Of a stretch of 64,000 bases of DNA, positions 1 through 8,233 are shown piece after piece (the stretch's first letter is position 1; the number at the start of each line of letters is the position of its first letter). Below the pieces are notes generated by a model, which saw only the letters and a list, made by a program, of their open reading frames with translations, did no database searches and was not told where the DNA came from. Source of the stretch: Lysobacteraceae bacterium. Lineage in GTDB: Bacteria > Pseudomonadota > Gammaproteobacteria > Xanthomonadales > Xanthomonadaceae. Location: contig SSEV01000021.1 of assembly GCA_008015095.1 (NCBI GenBank), positions 28,412-92,411 of the forward strand. The letters run 5' to 3'. The position numbers and the translations under genes are program-made.

Positions 1-642
1 ACCACCGTCAACAATCTCGCCACGCAGAAGCCGTTATGGTGGTTCGAACAGAATCTGATCCACACGGTGCCGGCGAATCTGCCTGGGCGCGGCCGTCAGG
101 TCTATCCGGGATTCCTGCAGCACATGGGATTCATCGCGATGAATCCCGAACGCCATGTGGCCTCGCATTGGGATTTCTATCAGGATCTGGTCAAAGGCGA
201 TCTCGACGACGCCGAGGCGCATCGGCGCTTCTATGACGAGTACAACGCCGTACTCGATATGCCGGCGGAGTATTACCTCGATACCGTGCGCGTGGTCTTC
301 CAGGAGCATCTGCTGCCGCGCGGCCTTTGGAAAGTGGCTGGAGAAACGGTGAATCCCGCCGCGATCCGCGACACTGCGCTGCTGACCATCGAAGGCGAGC
401 TGGACGACATCTCGGGCGCCGGGCAGACCCGCGCCGCGCACAAACTCTGCACCGGTATTCCGCAGGGGCATCGCGCGCATCTCACCGCGGAGGGCGCTGG
501 CCATTACGGCATCTTCAGCGGCCGCCGCTGGCGCGACCAGGTCTACCCGCAGGTTCGGGAATTCATCGCCCGACATTCGACAGCACCGTCATCGAGCGCA
601 CGCAGACAACCGAGTGGTCGCGGGCGCCGCCGCAACGCCTGA
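1..642 (+). CDS. Polyhydroxyalkanoate (PHB) depolymerase, intracellular type, C-terminal part (5' truncated by window)
   Basis: Open frame from base 1; PHB depolymerase C-terminal-like sequence (QVYPGFLQHMGFIAMNPERH...FYDEYNAVLDMPAEYYLDTVRVVFQ...GELDDISGAGQT...HYGIFSGRRWR). Confidence 0.85.
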   Translation, partial: TTVNNLATQKPLWWFEQNLIHTVPANLPGRGRQVYPGFLQHMGFIAMNPERHVASHWDFYQDLVKGDLDDAEAHRRFYDEYNAVLDMPAEYYLDTVRVVFQEHLLPRGLWKVAGETVNPAAIRDTALLTIEGELDDISGAGQTRAAHKLCTGIPQGHRAHLTAEGAGHYGIFSGRRWRDQVYPQVREFIARHSTAPSSSARRQPSGRGRRRNA

Positions 643-883
643 GCGCCAATCCCTCTCAGCGTGTTTGCTCGCACTGAGGCAGGCCGGGTCACGTCTCGGC
701 CTCACGCGAGCCATGGGATGTGGCCCTGACCGTCCGATCAGCCGCTTTCGCGATCCCGATCGCCTGCGGCGAGCGGACCGCACCGCCGGTCGGCTGGACG
801 ACGGCCAAAGGGCTACCGGGCTTGACGCGGCGACAGCGACAAGGCGAAAGTCGGCCGATCAACCGATCGTGACGCCAACCCCC

Positions 884-1534
884 ATGGCTTCCCGCTTTTT
901 CCCGCTCGCAGCCTTGACGATGCTCACCGCCATGATGACCAGTTGCCAAAGCGCCACCTCTACAGGAGGCAGAATGGACCCCGTTCCGGACACCTTGCCC
1001 GTCCCGGAGATCAAAGTCAGCCCGAATCCCGCACCGAAGCGCTCCTATGCGCTCACGCTGCGCTTTGCCGGGCTTCCCGCCGCCATCAACCAAGTGACGG
1101 TGTACGCCGACTACGACGTCGAGAACATCGACTGCGTCCCGCTGGACTACACGAAAGCGGTCGGCGGCATACGGCTCCCGCCCGAGCATCGTCTCGAATT
1201 GAGCCTGCATCGCGTCGACGAGAACACCTACACCGCCACGGTGCATGAGGACGCGCTGCAGGACGAGGATTATTACGGCTTGGGCGTGTGCCAATGGGCG
1301 CTGGCCGGCGCAACCGTGCACTTCAGCTCGCCGACCACGCAGTTCATCAGCGGGATCAACGCTGACGAGCTTGCCGCCGAACAGGAAACCACCGACCACT
1401 ATCTGGCTCGGGACTTCAACCAGAAGCCCGCTTTGCTGGATTTCGTCTTCGGCAAGGACTCGGCTGATTACTATCTTGCGAACCTCGGTCCGCAGTTCAC
1501 TCTGAATATCAAGGCCAACAGGGAGGCCCAATGA
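884..1534 (+). CDS. Putative lipoprotein, candidate immunity protein for the adjacent lipase effector
   Basis: Internal ATG at 884 gives MASRFFPLAALTMLTAMMTSCQS with a lipobox-like Cys; stop overlaps the next start (ATGA at 1531). Confidence 0.6.
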   Translation: MASRFFPLAALTMLTAMMTSCQSATSTGGRMDPVPDTLPVPEIKVSPNPAPKRSYALTLRFAGLPAAINQVTVYADYDVENIDCVPLDYTKAVGGIRLPPEHRLELSLHRVDENTYTATVHEDALQDEDYYGLGVCQWALAGATVHFSSPTTQFISGINADELAAEQETTDHYLARDFNQKPALLDFVFGKDSADYYLANLGPQFTLNIKANREAQ

Positions 1535-2814
1535 CGATCAGCAGTCGCGACTACGCCGCACTGAGCGAGCATTCGTACCGGCATCCGCAGACCCCGCCGC
1601 GTAACGAAGTCGAGATCAATGGCGTCTCCTACACGGTCCTTGCCAATAGCGATCGACCCAGCGGCTACCAGGGCACGATCTATCAGCGCAACGATACCGG
1701 CGAGATCATCGTCGCCCATCGTGGGACCGAGCCGAATCGCGGCCTGCGCGAGGCCTATCGCGACTTGGTCAGCACCGACGCCACCATGGTGACGCACCGG
1801 GTCAACCAGCAATCTGCCGACGCGATTGCCCTGACCCAGCGTGCGGTCGACATCGCACGCGAACAGGCCGCGGAGCGCGGTGGTCAGGCGCCGCAGGTCA
1901 CCGTGACCGGCCATTCGCTGGGCGGCACGCTGGCGCAGATCACCGCGAACCGGTTCGGCCTGCAAGGCGAAACCTTCAACGCTTACGGCGCCGCCTCGCT
2001 GCGCGGTAACGTGCCGGAAGGCGGCAACAGCGTCATCAACCATGTCCGCGCCACCGACGTCGTCAGCGCCGGCTCCGCGCATTTCGGCCAGGTTCGGGTC
2101 TACGCCACCCAGGAAGACATCACGGCGCTACAGAATGCCGGTTATCGCAATGACCGCTCCGGTTGGGATCTGCGTAATCCGCTCAGCGTCGCCGGCAGCC
2201 GTGGGCTGCCCGCGCACGAGCTGGGGCCGTTCATCCGCGAAGGCGGCGGCGGCCCGTTGATGACCCCGGAGAACCAGCGCCGTGCCGAACAGTTCGATCC
2301 GATGATCGACAAGTTCCGTAACGACGTCGAGGCCATCCGCACCGGCATCAGCGCCGGCAGCCAAGGTTTCCGCGATGGCATCAATATCATGCGCGGCCGT
2401 TGGGACCGCCTGTTCACCGACCGCATGGATCGGGCTGACATCGGTGACGGTTCGATCATCAGCGACAACCCGATGGTCGGACAGACCTATGCCGCGCTGG
2501 CGCGCAGCGGCAACACGGGCCTGCAGAATGCGGACGCGAAGACGGTGGCCGGAATCGTGTCCAGCGCGCAGCAGGGCGGTTTGAACGAAATCAACTTCAT
2601 CGCCGAGCGCAACGGCACCGCCTACGCGATACAAGGCCGCTCGCCGGATGATCCAGGCGCGCGGGTCGTGCCGGTCAATCTCGCCGCGGCCCAAGTACAG
2701 CCATTGGCCGAGAGCTCGCGCATGGCGATGGACACTCCGCAGGGGCAGCCCGAAGTCGCCATGGCCCGTCGCGAGCAGCAACCGGATCAGCAGACGGCAG
2801 GAATGTCCCGCTGA
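1531..2814 (+). CDS. Class 3-type lipase/alpha-beta hydrolase with candidate C-terminal XVIPCD (T4SS effector)
   Basis: IVAHRGTEP and GHSLGGTLAQI lipase motifs; C-terminus GGLNEINFIAERNGTAYAIQGRSPDDPGARVVPVNLAAAQVQPLAESS plus Q-rich tail resembles XVIPCD. Confidence 0.7.
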   Translation: MTISSRDYAALSEHSYRHPQTPPRNEVEINGVSYTVLANSDRPSGYQGTIYQRNDTGEIIVAHRGTEPNRGLREAYRDLVSTDATMVTHRVNQQSADAIALTQRAVDIAREQAAERGGQAPQVTVTGHSLGGTLAQITANRFGLQGETFNAYGAASLRGNVPEGGNSVINHVRATDVVSAGSAHFGQVRVYATQEDITALQNAGYRNDRSGWDLRNPLSVAGSRGLPAHELGPFIREGGGGPLMTPENQRRAEQFDPMIDKFRNDVEAIRTGISAGSQGFRDGINIMRGRWDRLFTDRMDRADIGDGSIISDNPMVGQTYAALARSGNTGLQNADAKTVAGIVSSAQQGGLNEINFIAERNGTAYAIQGRSPDDPGARVVPVNLAAAQVQPLAESSRMAMDTPQGQPEVAMARREQQPDQQTAGMSR

Positions 2815-3101
2815 CACAGCGACATCTCCGCAATCCGCGTTTCTCGAACGCCAAACGCCGACGATCTCGCGATCGTCGGTGTTTTTTATGGCCACGCTGA
2901 GCAAATCCGTCTTGTATTTGTTCAGTGATCGCAAGCTCGGCGCAAGCCCGAACTCGCTGCCGCCGAATCGAACACTTGCATATTCGATTCCCGAGCGGCG
3001 CATTCCCTGTGTCGCGGCAACGCCGACTTTTCAGCGTTGCCTTATGTGCGGTTACGTGCGGACCGTCATTGCTACCGGCATGGATTTCCCGCATGTACCG
3101 C

Positions 3102-4043
3102 TCAGGAATACTGCGCCGTCTTGACCAGCAGATGCTTCGCAAGCTGGCCGTGCAGATAACCGATGCCGCGAGCCAAGTGCAAGGTCGCGAAGAGCAATGC
3201 CACACCGAGCACGAAGATCAGCAGCAGCATGAGGGGCCCGCCGAAGGGCACATTCGATATGCCGTCGACGAGGCCCAGCCAGATCCACCCGTCGAAGTCC
3301 GAACTGATTTCGGCGATCCCCAGCGCCACCAGGAAGGGCGAGGCCACGAATGACAACGACACACTGAGCAGGGTCACCGCCAGAGTGAAATAGATCACGC
3401 CCAAGGGCAGCATCAGCAGCATGTAGACCATCGAACTCCAGTTGCGCGGGTCGGTGAACATCTCGCCGATACGGCTCAACAGCGGCTTGCCGCGGCTGCT
3501 GTACAACGGACGCCTGGGCATGCGTTCGCCGAGCATGGTCTCCACGATCCGGCCTTCGAGCAGCGAAAACATCCGCACCGAACCGAAGAACAGGATCACG
3601 AACGGAATGCCGATGATGAGGATGCCGAGCCCGAGCGAGAGCGAAATACCGGTCACCGCCCAGGTGAAATAGAACACCCCGGTCGCCAGCGACAGCAACA
3701 TATAGAACAGCGCCGCGTAGGTGCGCGGTTCGGCGATCACGCCGAAGAAACGACCGACTATCGAGCGTGACGACTTTGCCGGCGGCGTCCGTAGCGCGCT
3801 TTGCACCTTGGCCTCGGTGTCACGATAGATCTCGGCGACCTCGTCCGGCGCGCCGTAGCTCGTCGCCACCTGTGCGATGATCTCAGCCTCGTTTTTGCCC
3901 GGATTCTCGGCAAGTTCGGAACGCAGATATTCCTCTGCGTCATATAGCGCGTCCTGGATCAGCGCGGGATCTGCCCCGGCCAGCGAACGCCGCAGGTGTT
4001 CGAGGTATTCGGGAATATTGGTCGGCAAGGCGCGGTCGTTCAT
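3102..4043 (-). CDS. HAAS/DUF1700-like membrane protein with duplicated putative-sensor transmembrane domain
   Basis: N-terminal YLEHLRRSLAGADPALIQDALYDAEEYLRSEL...YGAPDEVAEIYRDTE; repeated multi-TM segments; start at 4043 overlaps upstream PadR stop. Confidence 0.7.
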   Translation of the reverse strand: MNDRALPTNIPEYLEHLRRSLAGADPALIQDALYDAEEYLRSELAENPGKNEAEIIAQVATSYGAPDEVAEIYRDTEAKVQSALRTPPAKSSRSIVGRFFGVIAEPRTYAALFYMLLSLATGVFYFTWAVTGISLSLGLGILIIGIPFVILFFGSVRMFSLLEGRIVETMLGERMPRRPLYSSRGKPLLSRIGEMFTDPRNWSSMVYMLLMLPLGVIYFTLAVTLLSVSLSFVASPFLVALGIAEISSDFDGWIWLGLVDGISNVPFGGPLMLLLIFVLGVALLFATLHLARGIGYLHGQLAKHLLVKTAQYS

Positions 4044-4432
4044 GGATGTTCCCCTCTCAAAACGGAATCGACGGAATCTCGTGTGGCGCACCAGGCGGTC
4101 GTCCAGGTCTGCAACGTGGTCCGTCCGGATGCGGTGATCTGGTAATAGCGGCGCGGTGGGCCGCTGATCGACGGTTCGATCTGGCTCTCCAACAATCCCG
4201 CGGCCTCCAGATTCCGTAGCACCGGATACAACGCACTCTGCTTGCCGCTGAGCACGCCGTCCCCATGGCGTTCGAGGCTCTTGGCGATCTGATAGCCGTA
4301 CATCGGCGCATCCGTCGCCCCTAACACGCCCATCAGCGCCAGTGAAACCGTGCCGGCGGAAAGCTCTTTCTGGAATTTCCGCAGTTGGCTCTCGACCACA
4401 TCGTCCGGGACAAGTGTCTCGTTCATGGCCAC
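4040..4432 (-). CDS. PadR family transcriptional regulator
   Basis: YGYQIAKSLERHGDGVLSGKQSALYPVLRNLEAAGLLES...PPRRYYQITASGR motif. Confidence 0.9.
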   Translation of the reverse strand: MAMNETLVPDDVVESQLRKFQKELSAGTVSLALMGVLGATDAPMYGYQIAKSLERHGDGVLSGKQSALYPVLRNLEAAGLLESQIEPSISGPPRRYYQITASGRTTLQTWTTAWCATRDSVDSVLRGEHP

Positions 4433-4453
4433 CCCTTGTTTGATTTACAGGTT

Positions 4454-4485
4454 GATTGATCTACCGAATATCTTGAAGATCAATC
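4454..4485. promoter_or_regulatory. Candidate PadR operator: perfect 9-bp inverted repeat GATTGATCT-N14-AGATCAATC
   Basis: Inverted repeat read directly at 4454-4462 and 4477-4485, 22 bp upstream of the PadR start. Confidence 0.5.
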
Positions 4486-4688
4486 TATTATCAACTTAAC
4501 TATAGTTGATGTGCCGATCGTCACGCCCTGTCATTGGTCATGCTGTCCGTGAGCCGATCCCGAGCGGCCCCTCCTGCGCCTGGCCTTCCGCCGAGGCGCT
4601 ACCTGATGGCGGCCGCAGACTGGCCCGGTATGGATATCTCCGCCAGAATTGAGACCATCTCCGAAAGATAAAGAAAAGGACACCCACC

Positions 4689-5651
4689 GTGAGCCTGTGC
4701 CAGCGCCCCTGCGCCATCCTGCTGATCACCGCCCTGCTCGCCGGCACCGTCGTGGCGAATGCGCAGACCCCTGAGCCCGCCGCTAAACCTCGGACCATGC
4801 AGGACATCCTCGATGCCTCCAAACCCGCCGATTGGCGCAATCTCGATCCCGCACGCACCCTGTACATGGATATCGAAGCCGGGCGGGTGGTCATCGAACT
4901 GGCCCCGGACTTCGCGCCGGCGCATGTAGCCAATATCAAGGCCCTCGCCAAAGGCAAATATTGGGATGGACTGAGCATCAACCGCTCGCACGACAACTTC
5001 GTCGTGCAATGGGGCGATCCCGCAGAAGAAGAGGGCGCGCGCAAGGCACTGCCGAAAGGCGTAAAGAGCAAACTGCCCGCGGAGTTCACTCGCAGCAACA
5101 AAAACATCCCGTTCACGCCGCTGCCCGACGCCGACGGCTGGGCGCGTCAGGTCGGTTTCAGCGATGGCTTCCCGATCGGCCTGGATACCAGTGACGGCAC
5201 CGCATGGCTGGCGCATTGCTACGGCACAATTGGCGCCGGGCGCGACATCGCCGCCGACTCCAGCACCGGCGCCGAACTTTACGTGGTCATCGGCCAATCG
5301 CCCCGGCAACTCGATCGCAACATCACCACCATCGGTCGCGTGGTGCAGGGGATGGAACTGCTCAGCGTGTTGCCGCGTGGAGCCGGCCCGCTGGGCTTCT
5401 ACGAAAAAGCCGAACAGCGCGTCGCGATCAAATCGATCCGCCTCGCCGCCGATCTCAAACCCGCCGAACGCCTGAAACTACAGGTGCTGCGCACCGATAC
5501 GCCCCTGTTCACCGAGCTGGTCGAGGCGCGCCGCAATCGTCGCGACGATTTTTACAAACGCCCGGCCGGCCACATCGATCTGTGCAATGTGCCGTTGCCG
5601 GTGCGTACCGCGCCCGAACCTGCGAAACCCGCCGCGAAGCCCAAACGCTGA
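4689..5651 (+). CDS. Periplasmic peptidyl-prolyl cis-trans isomerase (cyclophilin type)
   Basis: Signal peptide; [45 protein letters not shown]. Confidence 0.85.
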   Translation: MSLCQRPCAILLITALLAGTVVANAQTPEPAAKPRTMQDILDASKPADWRNLDPARTLYMDIEAGRVVIELAPDFAPAHVANIKALAKGKYWDGLSINRSHDNFVVQWGDPAEEEGARKALPKGVKSKLPAEFTRSNKNIPFTPLPDADGWARQVGFSDGFPIGLDTSDGTAWLAHCYGTIGAGRDIAADSSTGAELYVVIGQSPRQLDRNITTIGRVVQGMELLSVLPRGAGPLGFYEKAEQRVAIKSIRLAADLKPAERLKLQVLRTDTPLFTELVEARRNRRDDFYKRPAGHIDLCNVPLPVRTAPEPAKPAAKPKR

Positions 5652-5821
5652 GGCTTGGACCAAAGCCGCGACGACCGGGAGGATTCCGACTCCCGGGCCC
5701 GTTCGCTCACTCTGCGCACTTCGCGGTGCGAGCGAACGAGCACTTACGACCAAAGGCGGATCGCGGCGTTCGCGCATGCCGACTACCATGACGTTTGCCG
5801 TCTGTTTTCCGGTCCGTCCGC

Positions 5822-6571
5822 ATGCGCCTGGCCCTGCTCGCCGATCTGCACGCCAATCGCGAAGCGACCGAAGCTTGCGTATCGAAACTGCGCAAACTCG
5901 GGTTCGACCGCATGGTGATTCTGGGCGATATCGTCGGCTATGGCGCGGACCCGGAGTGGACGGTCGATACCGCGCAGCGCATGGTCGCCGATGGCGCGAT
6001 CGCGGTGCACGGGAACCATGACGAGGCGATCTGGTCGCCTCGCGGCGACGACGCGCCGATGCACAGCCACGCCCAGGCCGCCGTGGCCTGGACACGGGAC
6101 CGCTTGTCCGCGTCGCAGGTGACGTTCCTATCGCAGCTGCCGGTATCGGTGGACGACGACGACCGCCTCTACGTGCACGCCAACGCATGGGCTCCGAAGC
6201 AATGGGGCTATGTCGCCAACGAACTGGCCGCGGCCAAAAGCATGGCCGCGACTGCTATGCGCGTCACTTTCTGCGGCCATGTCCACGAACCGGCGCTCTA
6301 TCACTCGCAATCCACCGGCGGCGCGCGTCATTTCTCGCCGACGCCGGGTATCGCCGTCCCGCTCATCGGAAGCAGACGCTGGCTCGCACTGCCGGGATCG
6401 GTTGGTCAGCCACGCGATGGCCATGCCGCCGCATGCTGCGCGCTGTACGACACGGCACGTCATGCGCTGACCCTGTTGCGCGTGGCCTACGACCACCATG
6501 CCGCAGCGCGCAAAATCACCCAAGCCGGTCTGCCGCAAGCGCTGGCGCAACGTCTGATCGAGGGCTGCTGA
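5822..6571 (+). CDS. Metallophosphoesterase family protein
   Basis: LLADLHANREA...ILGDIVGYGADP...GNHDEAIW...FCGHVHEPALY metallophosphatase motifs. Confidence 0.9.
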   Translation: MRLALLADLHANREATEACVSKLRKLGFDRMVILGDIVGYGADPEWTVDTAQRMVADGAIAVHGNHDEAIWSPRGDDAPMHSHAQAAVAWTRDRLSASQVTFLSQLPVSVDDDDRLYVHANAWAPKQWGYVANELAAAKSMAATAMRVTFCGHVHEPALYHSQSTGGARHFSPTPGIAVPLIGSRRWLALPGSVGQPRDGHAAACCALYDTARHALTLLRVAYDHHAAARKITQAGLPQALAQRLIEGC

Positions 6572-6572
6572 G

Positions 6573-7994
6573 ATGCCGGTCGCGCTTCGTCCCGGAATGA
6601 TGATCGACGGTTTTGAACTCATCGCGCCGCTGCATGAGGGCGGGATGGCCACGCTCTGGCGAGTCTCGCATCCGCAGCATGGCATGCCGCTGCTGATGAA
6701 GCTGGCGCGGATCGGTTACGGCGAAGCGGCGACCCAGATCGTCGGCTTCGAAGTCGAACGGATGATCCTGCCGCAGCTCACCGGCCCCTATGTCCCGAAA
6801 TTCATCGCTGCGGGCGACTACGAAGACCAGCCGTGGCTGGTGATGGAGCATCTTTCCGGAGAAACCTTGCGTCCGCTGCTTGAGCGCGCGCCCCTGCCGC
6901 CGACGCAGGTGGCCGAACTCGGCGCATTGGCCGCGGCCGCGATCCACCATCTGCACCAGCAGGACACGATTCACCTCGATATCAAGCCGAGCAATCTGCT
7001 GCGGAGGCCCGACGGCGAGATCGCCCTGATCGATTTCGGCCTGTCGCATCACGCGCATCTGCCAGATCTGCTGGCCGAACAGTTCCGCGTACCGATCGGC
7101 ACCGCGCCCTATATCGCACCGGAACAGGTGTTGGGACAGCGCGACGATCCACGCAGCGATCTGTTCGCGCTGGGCGTCACGCTCTATCACTTGGCGACCG
7201 GCGAGCGCCCGTTCGGCAATCCGGGCAGCCCCGCCGGCCTGCGCCGTCGCTTGTATCGCGACCCGGTGCCGCCACGCGCCATTCGGCCCGAGATCCCACG
7301 CTGGTTGCAGGAGGTGGTGCTGCGCTGCCTCGAAGTGGACCCGGATGCACGCCACGCCACAGCCGCCCAGCTCGCACACGACCTGCAGCATCCCGATCAG
7401 GTGATGCTGACCGATCGCGCGGAGCGCAGCCATCGCGACGGCAGATTCACGGTGCTGCAACGCTGGTGGCGCAGCCTGGGCCGCGACCGCAATCCCCAGG
7501 CGTCCAAGCCCGCGACGCATCTGGACGAAGCGCCGCTGTTGATGGTGGCGATCGACCTCAAGCACGAGGATCGCGCCCTGTGCGAAGCGCTGCGCGGCAA
7601 TCTTAAACGCATCGTTTCGACCTTCCCGAAATCGCGGCTGGCCTGCGTCACCGTCATGCGCACCGCACGCATCGGCATGGACAGCAATCTCGACGCCGAA
7701 GGCCGCAATCGCCACGTGAAACGATTGATCGCGTTGCGCGACTGGGTCCGCCGGCTCGATCTCGACGAACATCGCATCACCGTGCACGTGCTCGAACACA
7801 GCGACCCTGCCCATGCATTGATCGACTACGCACGCGACAACGGCGTGGACCACCTGATCATGGGCGCCCGCGGCGTGACCGGCGTGCGCCGCATCCTCGG
7901 CAGCGTCTCCGCCCGCGTGGTCGCGGAAGCGCCGTGCACCGTGACCGTGGTACGCGCAGCCGAAGCGCAGGCGGCGGACACCGAGACGCCATAG
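6573..7994 (+). CDS. Serine/threonine protein kinase fused to C-terminal universal stress protein (USP) domain
   Basis: IHLDIKPSNLL, LIDFGLSHH, GTAPYIAPEQ kinase motifs; C-terminal DHLIMGARGVTGVRRILGSVSARVVAEAPCTVTVVR USP ATP-binding motif. Confidence 0.9.
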   Translation: MPVALRPGMMIDGFELIAPLHEGGMATLWRVSHPQHGMPLLMKLARIGYGEAATQIVGFEVERMILPQLTGPYVPKFIAAGDYEDQPWLVMEHLSGETLRPLLERAPLPPTQVAELGALAAAAIHHLHQQDTIHLDIKPSNLLRRPDGEIALIDFGLSHHAHLPDLLAEQFRVPIGTAPYIAPEQVLGQRDDPRSDLFALGVTLYHLATGERPFGNPGSPAGLRRRLYRDPVPPRAIRPEIPRWLQEVVLRCLEVDPDARHATAAQLAHDLQHPDQVMLTDRAERSHRDGRFTVLQRWWRSLGRDRNPQASKPATHLDEAPLLMVAIDLKHEDRALCEALRGNLKRIVSTFPKSRLACVTVMRTARIGMDSNLDAEGRNRHVKRLIALRDWVRRLDLDEHRITVHVLEHSDPAHALIDYARDNGVDHLIMGARGVTGVRRILGSVSARVVAEAPCTVTVVRAAEAQAADTETP

Positions 7995-8164
7995 AGCGCG
8001 TCCGCTGCAAGCATCATCCGCCCGCGCCCCGGCCGACGCCACGAAGGCTTCATGTGAATCGATCAAGTCCCAGGGCCTTGGCGTTTTCGAACATCAAAAA
8101 CAGCCCGATCGCCCGGATGGCGGGCAGGGCCCCATCCTGCGCCTGGCTGCGAAGCATCCGCCAA

Positions 8165-8194
8165 ACAACAGGCCGCCCGGAGGCGGCCTGTTGT
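8165..8194 (-). terminator. Rho-independent-like terminator downstream of the TonB-dependent receptor
   Basis: Perfect 13-bp stem ACAACAGGCCGCC-CGGA-GGCGGCCTGTTGT, followed by TTTGG on the - strand. Confidence 0.7.
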
Positions 8195-8233
8195 GGTTCA
8201 AGCGAACGATAACCCGTTCGATGATCTCGCCGA

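Noticed and set aside
6516-8066. 516-aa ORF on the - strand
   Set aside because: Antisense to the kinase-USP gene, which has clear motifs; shadow ORF
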